This document shows, piece after piece, positions 6,121-12,392 of a DNA stretch of 12,392 nucleotides. Positions within the stretch are counted from its first letter, which is position 1. Every line of letters begins with the position of its first letter. The stretch spans positions 17,191-29,582 of the forward strand of contig JADDQT010000003.1 in the NCBI GenBank assembly GCA_016781225.1, in the 5' to 3' direction. A program made the position numbers and the translations under genes. The notes below the pieces were generated by a model. It saw only the letters and a program-made list of their open reading frames with translations, did not search any database and was not told the DNA's origin. Origin of the DNA: Actinomycetota bacterium (GTDB lineage: Bacteria; Actinomycetota; Acidimicrobiia; Acidimicrobiales; GCA-2861595).

Positions 6121-7128
6121 ATGCTGAACGCCGTCTCCAGAGCCCTGCTGGCTCTCACCGCCGCAAGCGCGGCGCTGGCGGCCGCCTATTTCATCGCCGA
6201 CGGCGACCGGACCGGTGTGGTCCTGCTGGCCTTCCTGGCTCTGGCCGCGCTGGTGGGTGGCCTCAGCACGGCAGGCAACGCCGTTCCCGACGTGGCCCCA
6301 CCGGTTGGGGCCGGTTCCCCGGCTCGGGGCCGTACCGCCATGAGCGCCTCCGTCCCCAAGGGGAGCGGTTGGCCGCTGGGAGTGGCGGTGTCGCTGACCG
6401 TCCTCGCCGTGGGCGCGGTCACGGGCGTGCCCCTGGTGCTGGCCGGTCTCCTGCTCCTGCTGGTCGTCACCGCCGGCTGGTTCGCCAAGGCGTGGAGCGA
6501 GCACCCCAGCTGGACCCGCCCGGTGCGCCAGCGAGTGAGCAGCCGGCTGCTGGCTCCGGTCGGCCTCCCGGTGGGTGGATTCCTGCTGGCCGCCGTGATC
6601 GCCGTGAGCATGTCTCGCATCCTGCTCGCCGTCTCGAAGAACGTGGCCACGGTGGTGGCCATGGTCGCCGCCGTCGCCATCTTCGCCGCCTGCTACTGGG
6701 TTGCCTCCCGGCCCAGGCTCGGCTCGTCGGTGATCGTGGCCCTGTCCGTTCTGGCGGGCACCTCGATGGTCGGAGCAGGCATCGCCGGGGCCGTCGGCGG
6801 CGAGCGCAAGTTCGAGCAGCACCACGAGGAGGAGCACCCGCTCACGGTCTCGGCCAAGGAGACCAAGTTCAACACCGACACCATCACGGTCAAGGCGGGC
6901 AAGGACGTCCACCTCGAGTTCGTGAACGAGGACGAGAAGATCTTCCACAACGTGGCCGTCTATGACGGGAGCGGCCCCGACTCCAAGCCCGTATTCAACG
7001 GCGAGGGGTTCCCCGGCCACGGCGAGCGGAGCTACGAGTTCAAGGCGCCGCAACCGGGGAGCTATACCTTCGTCTGTGACTTCCATCCCGCCATGAAGGG
7101 CACCTTCGTGAGCGAGGGAGGAGCGTGA
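6121..7128 (+). CDS. Polytopic membrane protein with C-terminal blue-copper (cupredoxin) domain
   Basis: The 335-residue protein has two parts. Residues 1-227 hold about seven hydrophobic segments (roughly 7-27, 31-52, 84-104, 105-121, 146-170, 174-195, 202-227). A short charged, His/Glu-rich linker follows (EQHHEEEH, 232-239). Residues 240-335 form a cupredoxin domain with a complete type 1 copper site: H276 (KIFHNV), C319, H322 and M325 (CDFHPAM). The domain should lie outside the membrane. I do not recognise the membrane part. CuA of subunit II needs two cysteines, so this is a mononuclear site and not a second CuA. In the cassette it takes the place a subunit II would have beside the COX1-like and COX3-like proteins, which suggests electron delivery or copper handling (inference). 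The TGA overlaps the first base of the ctaC ATG. Confidence 0.85.
   Translation: MLNAVSRALLALTAASAALAAAYFIADGDRTGVVLLAFLALAALVGGLSTAGNAVPDVAPPVGAGSPARGRTAMSASVPKGSGWPLGVAVSLTVLAVGAVTGVPLVLAGLLLLLVVTAGWFAKAWSEHPSWTRPVRQRVSSRLLAPVGLPVGGFLLAAVIAVSMSRILLAVSKNVATVVAMVAAVAIFAACYWVASRPRLGSSVIVALSVLAGTSMVGAGIAGAVGGERKFEQHHEEEHPLTVSAKETKFNTDTITVKAGKDVHLEFVNEDEKIFHNVAVYDGSGPDSKPVFNGEGFPGHGERSYEFKAPQPGSYTFVCDFHPAMKGTFVSEGGA
7117..7121 (+). promoter_or_regulatory. Ribosome binding site deciding the ctaC start
   Basis: GGAGG sits 6 bases before the ATG at 7128 and only 3 before the in-frame GTG at 7125. This favours ATG. It is the strongest Shine-Dalgarno in the window and may mark ctaC as needing high translation. 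Confidence 0.7.
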
Positions 7129-8138
7129 TGGCCCGCATCGGGCGGCTCAGGGCCCTCTCGGTGACTGTGGCGGCCGGGCTGATGCTGATCTCCTGCGGGG
7201 ATCAAGACCGGCCCCAGGACACGCTCGACCCACAGGGCCCGATTGCCCGCAAGCTCGACGACCTCATCGACCCGGTGTTCGTGGTTGCCGGCCTGGTGTT
7301 CGTCCTGGTGCAGAGCCTCGTGCTGTACTCCGCCATCCGCTTCCGCCGCCGCTCGGACGACGAGGCGCCCCGCCAGGTGCACGGAAACGCCAAGTTGGAG
7401 CTCGGTTGGACCATCGCCCCGGCTCTCATCCTGCTGGTGATCTCGGTGCTCACCGTAGGCACCATCGCCGACATCAACCGAAAGGCCGAGGGAGCCGACG
7501 TCGTCTCCGTCAACGTCGTGGGCCACCAGTGGTGGTGGGAGTTCGAGTACCCCGACCGGGGGGTGGTCACGGCCAACGAGCTGCACATCCCCGCCGGCAG
7601 GCAGGTGGCCCTCAGGCTCACTTCGGACGACGTCATCCACAGCTTCTGGCCCCCCAAGCTGGCCGGGAAGCTGGACGTGATCCCGGGCAGGACCAACTTC
7701 ATGACCATCGAGGCCGACGAGCCCGGTACCTACTTCGGCCAGTGCGCCGAGTTCTGCGGGGTGTCACACGCCAACATGGGGCTGCGGGTGGTGGCTCACA
7801 CTTCCCAGGACTTCGACGAGTGGGTGAGGACCAACGCCGCTGCCGCCGAGCGCCCCAACGAAGGGGCGGCGGCGGAGGGGGCGAAGCTGTTCCGCCAGAA
7901 GGGCTGCGCCAGCTGCCACACCGTGAACGGCTACTCGGCGGGCGAGCTGGGACCCGACCTGACCCATCTCCAGCAGCGGAAGGTCTTCGCCGGCGCCACC
8001 TTCGACCTCAACCCCCAGAACCTGCGTGTGTGGCTGCGAGACCCGCCGGGCGAGAAGCCCGGCTCGCTCATGCCCAACCTGCAGTTGAGCGAGGAGGAGA
8101 TCACCCAGCTGATCGACTACCTCGAGACATTGAAGTGA
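7128..8138 (+). CDS. ctaC: Cytochrome c oxidase subunit II with fused cytochrome c (caa3 type)
   Basis: Subunit II accepts electrons at CuA and passes them to heme a of CtaD. The 336-residue protein starts with a lipoprotein signal peptide ending LMLISC (lipid-attachment C23). Two membrane helices follow (about 49-70 and 94-116). The aromatic electron-transfer patch is GHQWWWEFEYP at 132-142. The CuA ligands are complete: H171, C206, E208 (backbone), C210, H214 and M217, in QCAEFCGVSHANM. After a linker comes a class I cytochrome c domain (about 247-336) with C260-AS-C263-H264 and the likely axial M315 (GSLMPNL). The fusion removes the need for a separate soluble cytochrome c and defines a caa3-type enzyme as in Bacillus and Thermus. 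A 52-bp gap separates it from ctaD. Confidence 0.97.
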   Translation: MARIGRLRALSVTVAAGLMLISCGDQDRPQDTLDPQGPIARKLDDLIDPVFVVAGLVFVLVQSLVLYSAIRFRRRSDDEAPRQVHGNAKLELGWTIAPALILLVISVLTVGTIADINRKAEGADVVSVNVVGHQWWWEFEYPDRGVVTANELHIPAGRQVALRLTSDDVIHSFWPPKLAGKLDVIPGRTNFMTIEADEPGTYFGQCAEFCGVSHANMGLRVVAHTSQDFDEWVRTNAAAAERPNEGAAAEGAKLFRQKGCASCHTVNGYSAGELGPDLTHLQQRKVFAGATFDLNPQNLRVWLRDPPGEKPGSLMPNLQLSEEEITQLIDYLETLK

Positions 8139-8190
8139 CGGCCCCAGTGAGGACCCAGAATGACCCTGCCCAAGTGACCGGAGCGCAACG

Positions 8191-10320
8191 ATGACCACCG
8201 TCCTCGAACCACCGAGCCCAGAGGCTCTGGCCACCGCACCCACCGACGACACGGGCCTCATGCGCCGGCCCATCGAGCCCAAGGGCGTCTGGTCGTGGAT
8301 CACCACGGTCGACCACAAGCGCGTCGGGATCCTCTACGGCGTCACCGCCTTCATCTTCTTCCTGGCGGGGGGGATCGAAGCCCTCCTCATGCGCCTGCAG
8401 CTGGCCAAGCCGGACGGCACCGTGCTGGGAGCCGAGGCCTACAACGAGGTGTTCACCATGCACGGCACGACGATGGTCTTCCTCGTCGTCATGCCACTCT
8501 CGGCTGCGTTCTTCAACTACGTCATGCCGCTGCAGATCGGGGCCCGGGACGTGGCGTTCCCCCGTCTGAATTCCTTCAGCTACTGGGCCTTCCTGTTCGG
8601 CGGCCTGTTCCTCTACTCGAGCTTCCTGCTCGGGGGCGCGCCCGACGGAGGGTGGTTCGGCTACGCCCCGAACACCAGCATCACCTTCTCGCCCGGGCAC
8701 GGCATCGACTTCTGGATCTTCGGCCTCCAGATCCTGGGCATCGCCTCCACGGTGAGCGCAGTCAACTTCATCGTGACCATGCTCAACATGCGAGCCCCGG
8801 GGATGACGCTCATGCGCATGCCCATCTTCTCGTGGATGACGCTGATCTCCTCGTTCCTGATCCTGTTCGCCATGCCCGTGATCACCATCGCCCTGTTCCT
8901 GTTGTCCTTCGACCGGAACTTCGGCGCCAACTTCTTCAACCCCGCCGCTGGGGGTGACCCGGTCCTGTGGCAGCACCTGTTCTGGATCTTCGGGCACCCC
9001 GAGGTGTACATCCTGATCCTCCCCGCCATGGGCATGGTCTCCGAGGTCCTGCCCGTGTTCTCACGAAAGCCCCTGTTCGGTTACCCGGTGATGGTCTTCT
9101 CCGGCATCGCCATCGGGTTCATGGGCTGGGGTGTCTGGGTGCATCACATGTTCGCCGTGGGCCTCGGACCGGTGGCGGTTAGCGCCTTCTCGCTGTCCAC
9201 CATGTTCATCGCCGTCCCCACCGGCGTGAAGATCTTCAACTGGATAGCCACCACGTGGAAGGGCTCGCTGAAGCTCACCACGCCCATGCTCTTCGCCATG
9301 GGCTTCATCGCCATGTTCACCATCGGTGGTCTCTCCGGCGTCACCCACGCCGTGGCACCCCATGACCGCCAGCAGACCGACACCTACTACGTGGTGGCAC
9401 ACTTCCACTACGTGCTGTTCGGCGGGGCCCTGTTCGGAATCATGGCCGGCATCTACTACTGGTGGCCCAAGATCTTCGGGACCATGCTCGACGAGCGACT
9501 GGGCAAGCTCAACTTCTGGACCTGGTTCCTGGGGTTCAACCTCGCCTTCGGACCCATGCACCTACTCGGCCTCCAGGGCATGCCCAGGCGCATCTACACC
9601 TACGACAAGAGCCTGGGCCTGGACTTCTGGAACATGGCGTCCACCGTGGGGGCGTTCATCATCGCCTTCTCGGTATGCGTGTTCTTGTACAACATCTGGC
9701 GCTCGCACAAGCGCAAGCGGGTGAAGGCCCCGGCCGACCCGTGGGACGCTCGCACGCTCGAGTGGTCGATCTCCTCCCCGCCACCGCACTACAACTTCGC
9801 CGAGATCCCGACCGTCCATGCCCTGGACGAGCTCTGGCACCGCAAGTACACCGAGGACGACGAGGGCCGCCCCGTTCGAGTCGAGGCCGTCGAGGCCGCC
9901 GACGACGACAGCGAGCCCGGCAACGGACATGGCGAGGACCACGACGAGCACGGGCACGGCATCCACATGCCCTCGCCCTCCTACTACCCGCTGGTGGCCG
10001 CCTTCGGGCTGCCGGTGATGGGCTACGGGATGGTCTACGGCCGCAGCTCCGGGCAGAGCTACGTGGTGGTGGTGCTCGGCGCCCTCATCCTTCTGGCCGG
10101 GCTGTTCGCCTGGGCGATGGAGCCCTCGGCCGAGCCGGAGGAGGATGGCCACGGCGTGGTGGAGCTCGCCTCGGGTGGCGAACCCGCCCTGGTGGCTGCC
10201 GCCGGTCCGGCCGCCCTCGAAGCAGGAGGCCAGGAAGAGTCCGAGCCCGTTGAAGGGGCGTCGGGGGCTCCGACGGACTCCGGGCGCGGGGACCCTGGCC
10301 CCGAAGGGCCGGGAGCCTGA
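8191..10320 (+). CDS. ctaD: Cytochrome c oxidase subunit I with C-terminal subunit IV-like extension
   Basis: This is the catalytic A1-type subunit that reduces O2 to water and pumps protons. All key residues are present: H91 and H406 (heme a), H404 (heme a3), H269, H318 and H319 (CuB), Y273 (crosslinked to H269), E271 and D120 with N127 (D channel), K347 (K channel) and R466-R467 (heme propionates). After the 12-helix core ends near residue 545, an acidic, His-rich linker follows (NGHGEDHDEHGHGIH, 578-592). Two more helices (about 598-618 and 622-643) then resemble the C-terminal half of actinobacterial subunit IV. The last 65 residues are a Glu/Gly/Ala/Pro-rich tail. GGAG at 8180-8183, 7 bases before the ATG, supports the start. 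It is the functional counterpart of the degenerate copy at 3817-5469. Confidence 0.97.
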   Translation: MTTVLEPPSPEALATAPTDDTGLMRRPIEPKGVWSWITTVDHKRVGILYGVTAFIFFLAGGIEALLMRLQLAKPDGTVLGAEAYNEVFTMHGTTMVFLVVMPLSAAFFNYVMPLQIGARDVAFPRLNSFSYWAFLFGGLFLYSSFLLGGAPDGGWFGYAPNTSITFSPGHGIDFWIFGLQILGIASTVSAVNFIVTMLNMRAPGMTLMRMPIFSWMTLISSFLILFAMPVITIALFLLSFDRNFGANFFNPAAGGDPVLWQHLFWIFGHPEVYILILPAMGMVSEVLPVFSRKPLFGYPVMVFSGIAIGFMGWGVWVHHMFAVGLGPVAVSAFSLSTMFIAVPTGVKIFNWIATTWKGSLKLTTPMLFAMGFIAMFTIGGLSGVTHAVAPHDRQQTDTYYVVAHFHYVLFGGALFGIMAGIYYWWPKIFGTMLDERLGKLNFWTWFLGFNLAFGPMHLLGLQGMPRRIYTYDKSLGLDFWNMASTVGAFIIAFSVCVFLYNIWRSHKRKRVKAPADPWDARTLEWSISSPPPHYNFAEIPTVHALDELWHRKYTEDDEGRPVRVEAVEAADDDSEPGNGHGEDHDEHGHGIHMPSPSYYPLVAAFGLPVMGYGMVYGRSSGQSYVVVVLGALILLAGLFAWAMEPSAEPEEDGHGVVELASGGEPALVAAAGPAALEAGGQEESEPVEGASGAPTDSGRGDPGPEGPGA

Positions 10321-10322
10321 CG

Positions 10323-10952
10323 GTGGCCACCAAGGAGAAGTCGCTGGCCCACGAGGAACCGGTGACGCCGGCCCCGGAGCACCACCACGCCACCAACACG
10401 GGGCTGTCCAACGAGAAGCTGGCCATGTGGGCCTTCCTCGGCTCCGAGTGCCTGCTATTCGGGGCCCTGATCTCCACGTACTTCCTCTACCGGGGCCGGA
10501 GCCTCGAGGGCCCCACTCCAGAGGAGATCTACGACATCCCCTACACCTCGGTGAGCTCGTTCGTCCTGTTGATGAGCTCCCTCACCATGGTGTTGGCCCT
10601 CGCCGCCATCCAGCGGGGCGACTACCGCCGGCTGCGGGTCTGGCTGCTGGCCACCGCCCTCCTCGGAGCCAGCTTCATCGCCGGGCAGGTCTACGAGTTC
10701 ACCTCGTTCATCCGCGAGGGCCTCACCATCAAGACCAACCTCTTCGGCAGCAGCTTCTTCGTCCTCACGGGCTTCCACGGAGTGCACGTCACGCTCGGCA
10801 TCGTCATGCTGCTCTCGCTGTGGAACCTCTCGCTACGGGGAAGCCTCACCCAGGACCGTTCCGAGGTCGTGGAGATCGCCGGCCTCTACTGGCACTTCGT
10901 GGACGTTGTGTGGATCGTGATCTTCACCGTCGTCTACCTGATCCCGACATGA
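10323..10952 (+). CDS. ctaE: Cytochrome c oxidase subunit III
   Basis: This 209-residue, five-helix subunit III has the length typical of Gram-positive enzymes, lacking the first two helices of the mitochondrial form. The conserved membrane Glu is E42 (LGSECLLFG). Other signatures are VYEFTSF at 123-129, FHGVHVTLG at 151-159 and GLYWHFVDVVWI at 187-198. It stabilises CtaD and helps keep proton uptake through the D pathway active. The start is GTG at 10323, with GGGAG at 10311-10315 at 7-base spacing inside the end of ctaD. The gap to ctaD is 2 bases. It provides the reference for showing that the product of 5453-6112 is a degenerate paralogue. Confidence 0.96.
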   Translation: MATKEKSLAHEEPVTPAPEHHHATNTGLSNEKLAMWAFLGSECLLFGALISTYFLYRGRSLEGPTPEEIYDIPYTSVSSFVLLMSSLTMVLALAAIQRGDYRRLRVWLLATALLGASFIAGQVYEFTSFIREGLTIKTNLFGSSFFVLTGFHGVHVTLGIVMLLSLWNLSLRGSLTQDRSEVVEIAGLYWHFVDVVWIVIFTVVYLIPT

Positions 10953-10962
10953 GCCACCACCC

Positions 10963-10986
10963 ATGACCCAGCAGCCATGACCCAGC
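10963..10986 (+). repeat. Duplicated start region before ctaF
   Basis: ATGACCCAGC occurs at 10963-10972 and again at 10977-10986, a 14-base period. The first copy opens a five-codon frame (MTQQP) whose TGA overlaps the real ctaF ATG at 10977 (ATGA). It may be a slippage duplication that leaves a tiny coupled leader frame. No functional role can be shown. Confidence 0.5.
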
Positions 10987-11321
10987 CCACGCTCGAAGGC
11001 GTCGACCATCCCTCCCAGGACGAGGAGGCCGAGGTCGAGCACGGCGCTCACCCCACCGAGGCCAAGTACGTAAGGGTGGCCCTCGTCCTGGCGGTGCTCA
11101 CGGCCGTCGAGGTCGCCCTTTCGTACACGAAGTTCCCCGAGGCGGCCACCAATGCCGCTCTGCTGATCCTGGCCGCCATCAAGTTCGCCATGGTGGCGGC
11201 GTACTTCATGCACCTGAAGTTCGACAACAAGCTGCTGCGCCGGCTGTTCGTCACCGGCTTCGTGCTGGCCGCCTCCGTCTACGTCGCCTACCTGCTCACT
11301 CTCGGGGTCTTCCTGCCGTGA
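10977..11321 (+). CDS. ctaF: Cytochrome c oxidase subunit IV (prokaryotic COX4 family)
   Basis: This small 114-residue subunit has a polar, acidic N-terminus (1-30) and three membrane helices (about 31-50, 59-79, 88-111). The signature is AAIKFAMVAAYFMHLKFDN at 66-84, typical of the small subunit IV of caa3/aa3 and quinol oxidases. It is thought to stabilise the subunit I/III assembly. It lies between ctaE and ctaG as in Bacillus ctaBCDEFG. The gap from ctaE is 24 bases and contains the duplicated start described separately. The stop overlaps the GTG of ctaG (GTGA). CtaD already carries a two-helix subunit IV-like tail, so this operon appears to encode two different subunit IV-type modules. 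Confidence 0.9.
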   Translation: MTQPTLEGVDHPSQDEEAEVEHGAHPTEAKYVRVALVLAVLTAVEVALSYTKFPEAATNAALLILAAIKFAMVAAYFMHLKFDNKLLRRLFVTGFVLAASVYVAYLLTLGVFLP

Positions 11322-12244
11322 GCCTCCTGGCGCACGTAGGCGCATCGCCGTGGACGTGGCACGCCCATCCCCACGTCTGGGCGTTGGTGGCGGTCCTGGC
11401 CGGCGGGTACTGGCTGGCGCTCACCCGCCTGGGACCGTCACGGGTCCTCCCGGGCGAGGCAGTGGCCACCCGCCGTCAGGTGGTGTGCTTCGCCCTCGGC
11501 GTCGCCGCCCTCTGGGTGCACGCCGACTACCCGATCCATGACATCGGCGAGAACTACCTGTTCAGCGTGCACATGTTCCAGCACATCGGCTTCACCCTCG
11601 TGGCCGCTCCTCTGCTGCTGCTCGGCCTGCCTGTGTGGCTTGTGCGCTGGCTGGTCCAGCCCCGGGCCGTCCGCCTCCTGATGACCAAGCTCGCCCGACC
11701 GCTGCCGGCCGCCGTGGTGTTCAACCTGGTGACCGTGCTCACCCACTGGCCCGTGGTGATGCAGGCGTCGCTCAACTACCACCCTCTGCACCTGGTGGTT
11801 CACTCGGTCATCTTCACCGCCGCGCTGCTCATGTGGTTCCCGGTGGTGAACCGCGTCCCCGAGCTGCCCACTATGGGGTACCCGACGCGGATGGTGTACC
11901 TGTTCCTCCAGTCGGTGGTGCCCACTGTCCCCGCGTCGTTCCTCACCTTCGGCAGCACGGTGATGTACCGCTTCTACGCCGAGGCACCTCGGGCGTGGTC
12001 GTTCTCGGCCCTCGACGACCAGCAGCTCGCGGGAGCGCTGATGAAGATCTACGCCGGCTTCCTGCTGTGGCTGGTGATCGGGGCCATGTTCTTCGGTTGG
12101 TACTCGCACGAGCAACGCGACCGCTCCCCCGACGTGCTCACGTGGGACGACGTGGAGCGGGAGCTGTCCAGCACGGAGCCGGCCAGCACCGAGCCGGCCA
12201 GCACCGGGCCGGCCAGCACCGGGCCGGCGACCCCTTCGCCCTGA
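11318..12244 (+). CDS. ctaG: CtaG, cytochrome c oxidase assembly factor (caa3_CtaG family)
   Basis: This 308-residue, roughly seven-helix membrane protein belongs to the caa3-type CtaG family, needed in Bacillus for active caa3 oxidase. It is unrelated to the Cox11-like CtaG of proteobacteria. Visible marks are HADYPIHDIGENYLFSVHMF at 68-87, with H85 and H89 as metal-binding candidates, LTHWPVV at 141-147 and NYHPLHLVVH at 153-162. DDQQLAGALMK (233-243) and the last helix with FFGWY follow. The start is GTG at 11318, overlapping the ctaF stop. The C-terminus after about residue 284 is a low-complexity tail made of a five-residue repeat (STxPA). It is the last gene of the oxidase block. Confidence 0.93.
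   Translation: MSLLAHVGASPWTWHAHPHVWALVAVLAGGYWLALTRLGPSRVLPGEAVATRRQVVCFALGVAALWVHADYPIHDIGENYLFSVHMFQHIGFTLVAAPLLLLGLPVWLVRWLVQPRAVRLLMTKLARPLPAAVVFNLVTVLTHWPVVMQASLNYHPLHLVVHSVIFTAALLMWFPVVNRVPELPTMGYPTRMVYLFLQSVVPTVPASFLTFGSTVMYRFYAEAPRAWSFSALDDQQLAGALMKIYAGFLLWLVIGAMFFGWYSHEQRDRSPDVLTWDDVERELSSTEPASTEPASTGPASTGPATPSP
12170..12229 (+). repeat. Four tandem 15-bp repeats in the 3' end of ctaG
   Basis: Four in-frame copies of AGCACCGGGCCGGCC-like units run at 12170-12184, 12185-12199, 12200-12214 and 12215-12229. They encode S-T-E-P-A twice and then S-T-G-P-A twice. Copies differ at one or two positions. Being a multiple of three, copy number can change without breaking the gene. They form the cytosolic or periplasmic tail of CtaG. 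Confidence 0.9.
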
Positions 12245-12309
12245 GAGATCGACGCCGGTGAATCGGTCTTCGAGGCCGGGGGGCTGATCGCCCGGGGGAC
12301 CGACTGAAC

Positions 12310-12315
12310 TACCGT
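12310..12315 (+). promoter_or_regulatory. Possible -10 element of a leaderless serS promoter
   Basis: TACCGT fits TAnnnT and ends 9 bases before the serS ATG, with no Shine-Dalgarno in between. This is the same geometry seen for ctaA and ctaB. The -35 region is not convincing. The 80-bp gap 12245-12324 otherwise holds only GC-rich sequence and no clear gene. Confidence 0.3.
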
Positions 12316-12324
12316 CTCGCCGCG

Positions 12325-12392
12325 ATGATCGACATCCGGCTGGTGCGGGACGAGCCAGAGCTCGTCAAGGCGGCGCTGGCCCGGAAGGGCGT
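12325..12392 (+). CDS. serS: Seryl-tRNA synthetase, N-terminal fragment (partial)
   Basis: The ATG at 12325 opens a frame that runs off the window after 22 codons: MIDIRLVRDEPELVKAALAR and two more residues. This is the characteristic SerRS N-terminus (M-x-D-x-x-x-x-R-x-x-P-E-x-V), the start of the long coiled-coil arm that binds the extra arm of tRNA-Ser. The catalytic core is beyond the window. It is a housekeeping gene separated from ctaG by 80 bases and probably has its own promoter. Confidence 0.85.
   Translation, partial: MIDIRLVRDEPELVKAALARKG

Noticed and set aside
12263..12303. TCGGTC...GACCGA inverted repeat after ctaG as a rho-independent terminator
   Set aside because: The stem is only 6 bp with a 29-base loop, inner pairing is poor and no T-run follows. 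It is not good enough to call.
1..12392. CRISPR arrays, tRNA/rRNA genes, insertion sequences or phage genes
   Set aside because: I saw no spaced direct repeats, no tRNA-like cloverleaf and no transposase or integrase motifs. The window is fully packed with the genes listed.

Overview
This GC-rich window carries near-universal G/C at third codon positions, several GTG starts and one TTG start. Its gene content points to an actinobacterium (Actinomycetota). It has a DUF2017 gene beside clpS, a caa3-type oxidase with cytochrome c fused to subunit II, and genes that lack Shine-Dalgarno signals. A deep lineage such as Acidimicrobiia would fit, but that is inference.

Layout. Positions 1-992 hold the tail of an unrecognised gene and a DegV-family lipid-binding protein, both on +. 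Positions 1011-2833 are a leftward block transcribed as ctaA (heme A synthase), clpS, then a DUF2017 gene. A 93-bp divergent intergenic region separates ctaA from ctaB. Positions 2927-12244 are one long rightward, tightly packed block: ctaB (heme O synthase), three unusual genes, then ctaC, ctaD, ctaE, ctaF and ctaG. After an 80-bp gap, serS (seryl-tRNA synthetase) begins and runs off the window.

How the genes work together. CtaB and CtaA turn protoheme into heme O and then heme A. CtaC (CuA plus cytochrome c), CtaD (heme a, heme a3-CuB), CtaE and CtaF form a caa3-type cytochrome c oxidase. CtaG is an assembly factor. The order matches the Bacillus ctaA/ctaBCDEFG arrangement.

The most interesting part is the three-gene cassette inserted between ctaB and ctaC (3817-7128). 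It encodes an intact A-type COX1 paralogue that keeps all three heme-ligand histidines but has lost all three CuB histidines, the active-site tyrosine and the D- and K-channel residues. Next is a COX3 paralogue that lacks the conserved TM glutamate. The third protein has about seven membrane helices and a C-terminal mononuclear blue-copper domain. Together they look like a shadow oxidase: a subunit I/III/cupredoxin triad that should not reduce O2 but could still bind heme and copper and move electrons, or could assist assembly of the real enzyme.
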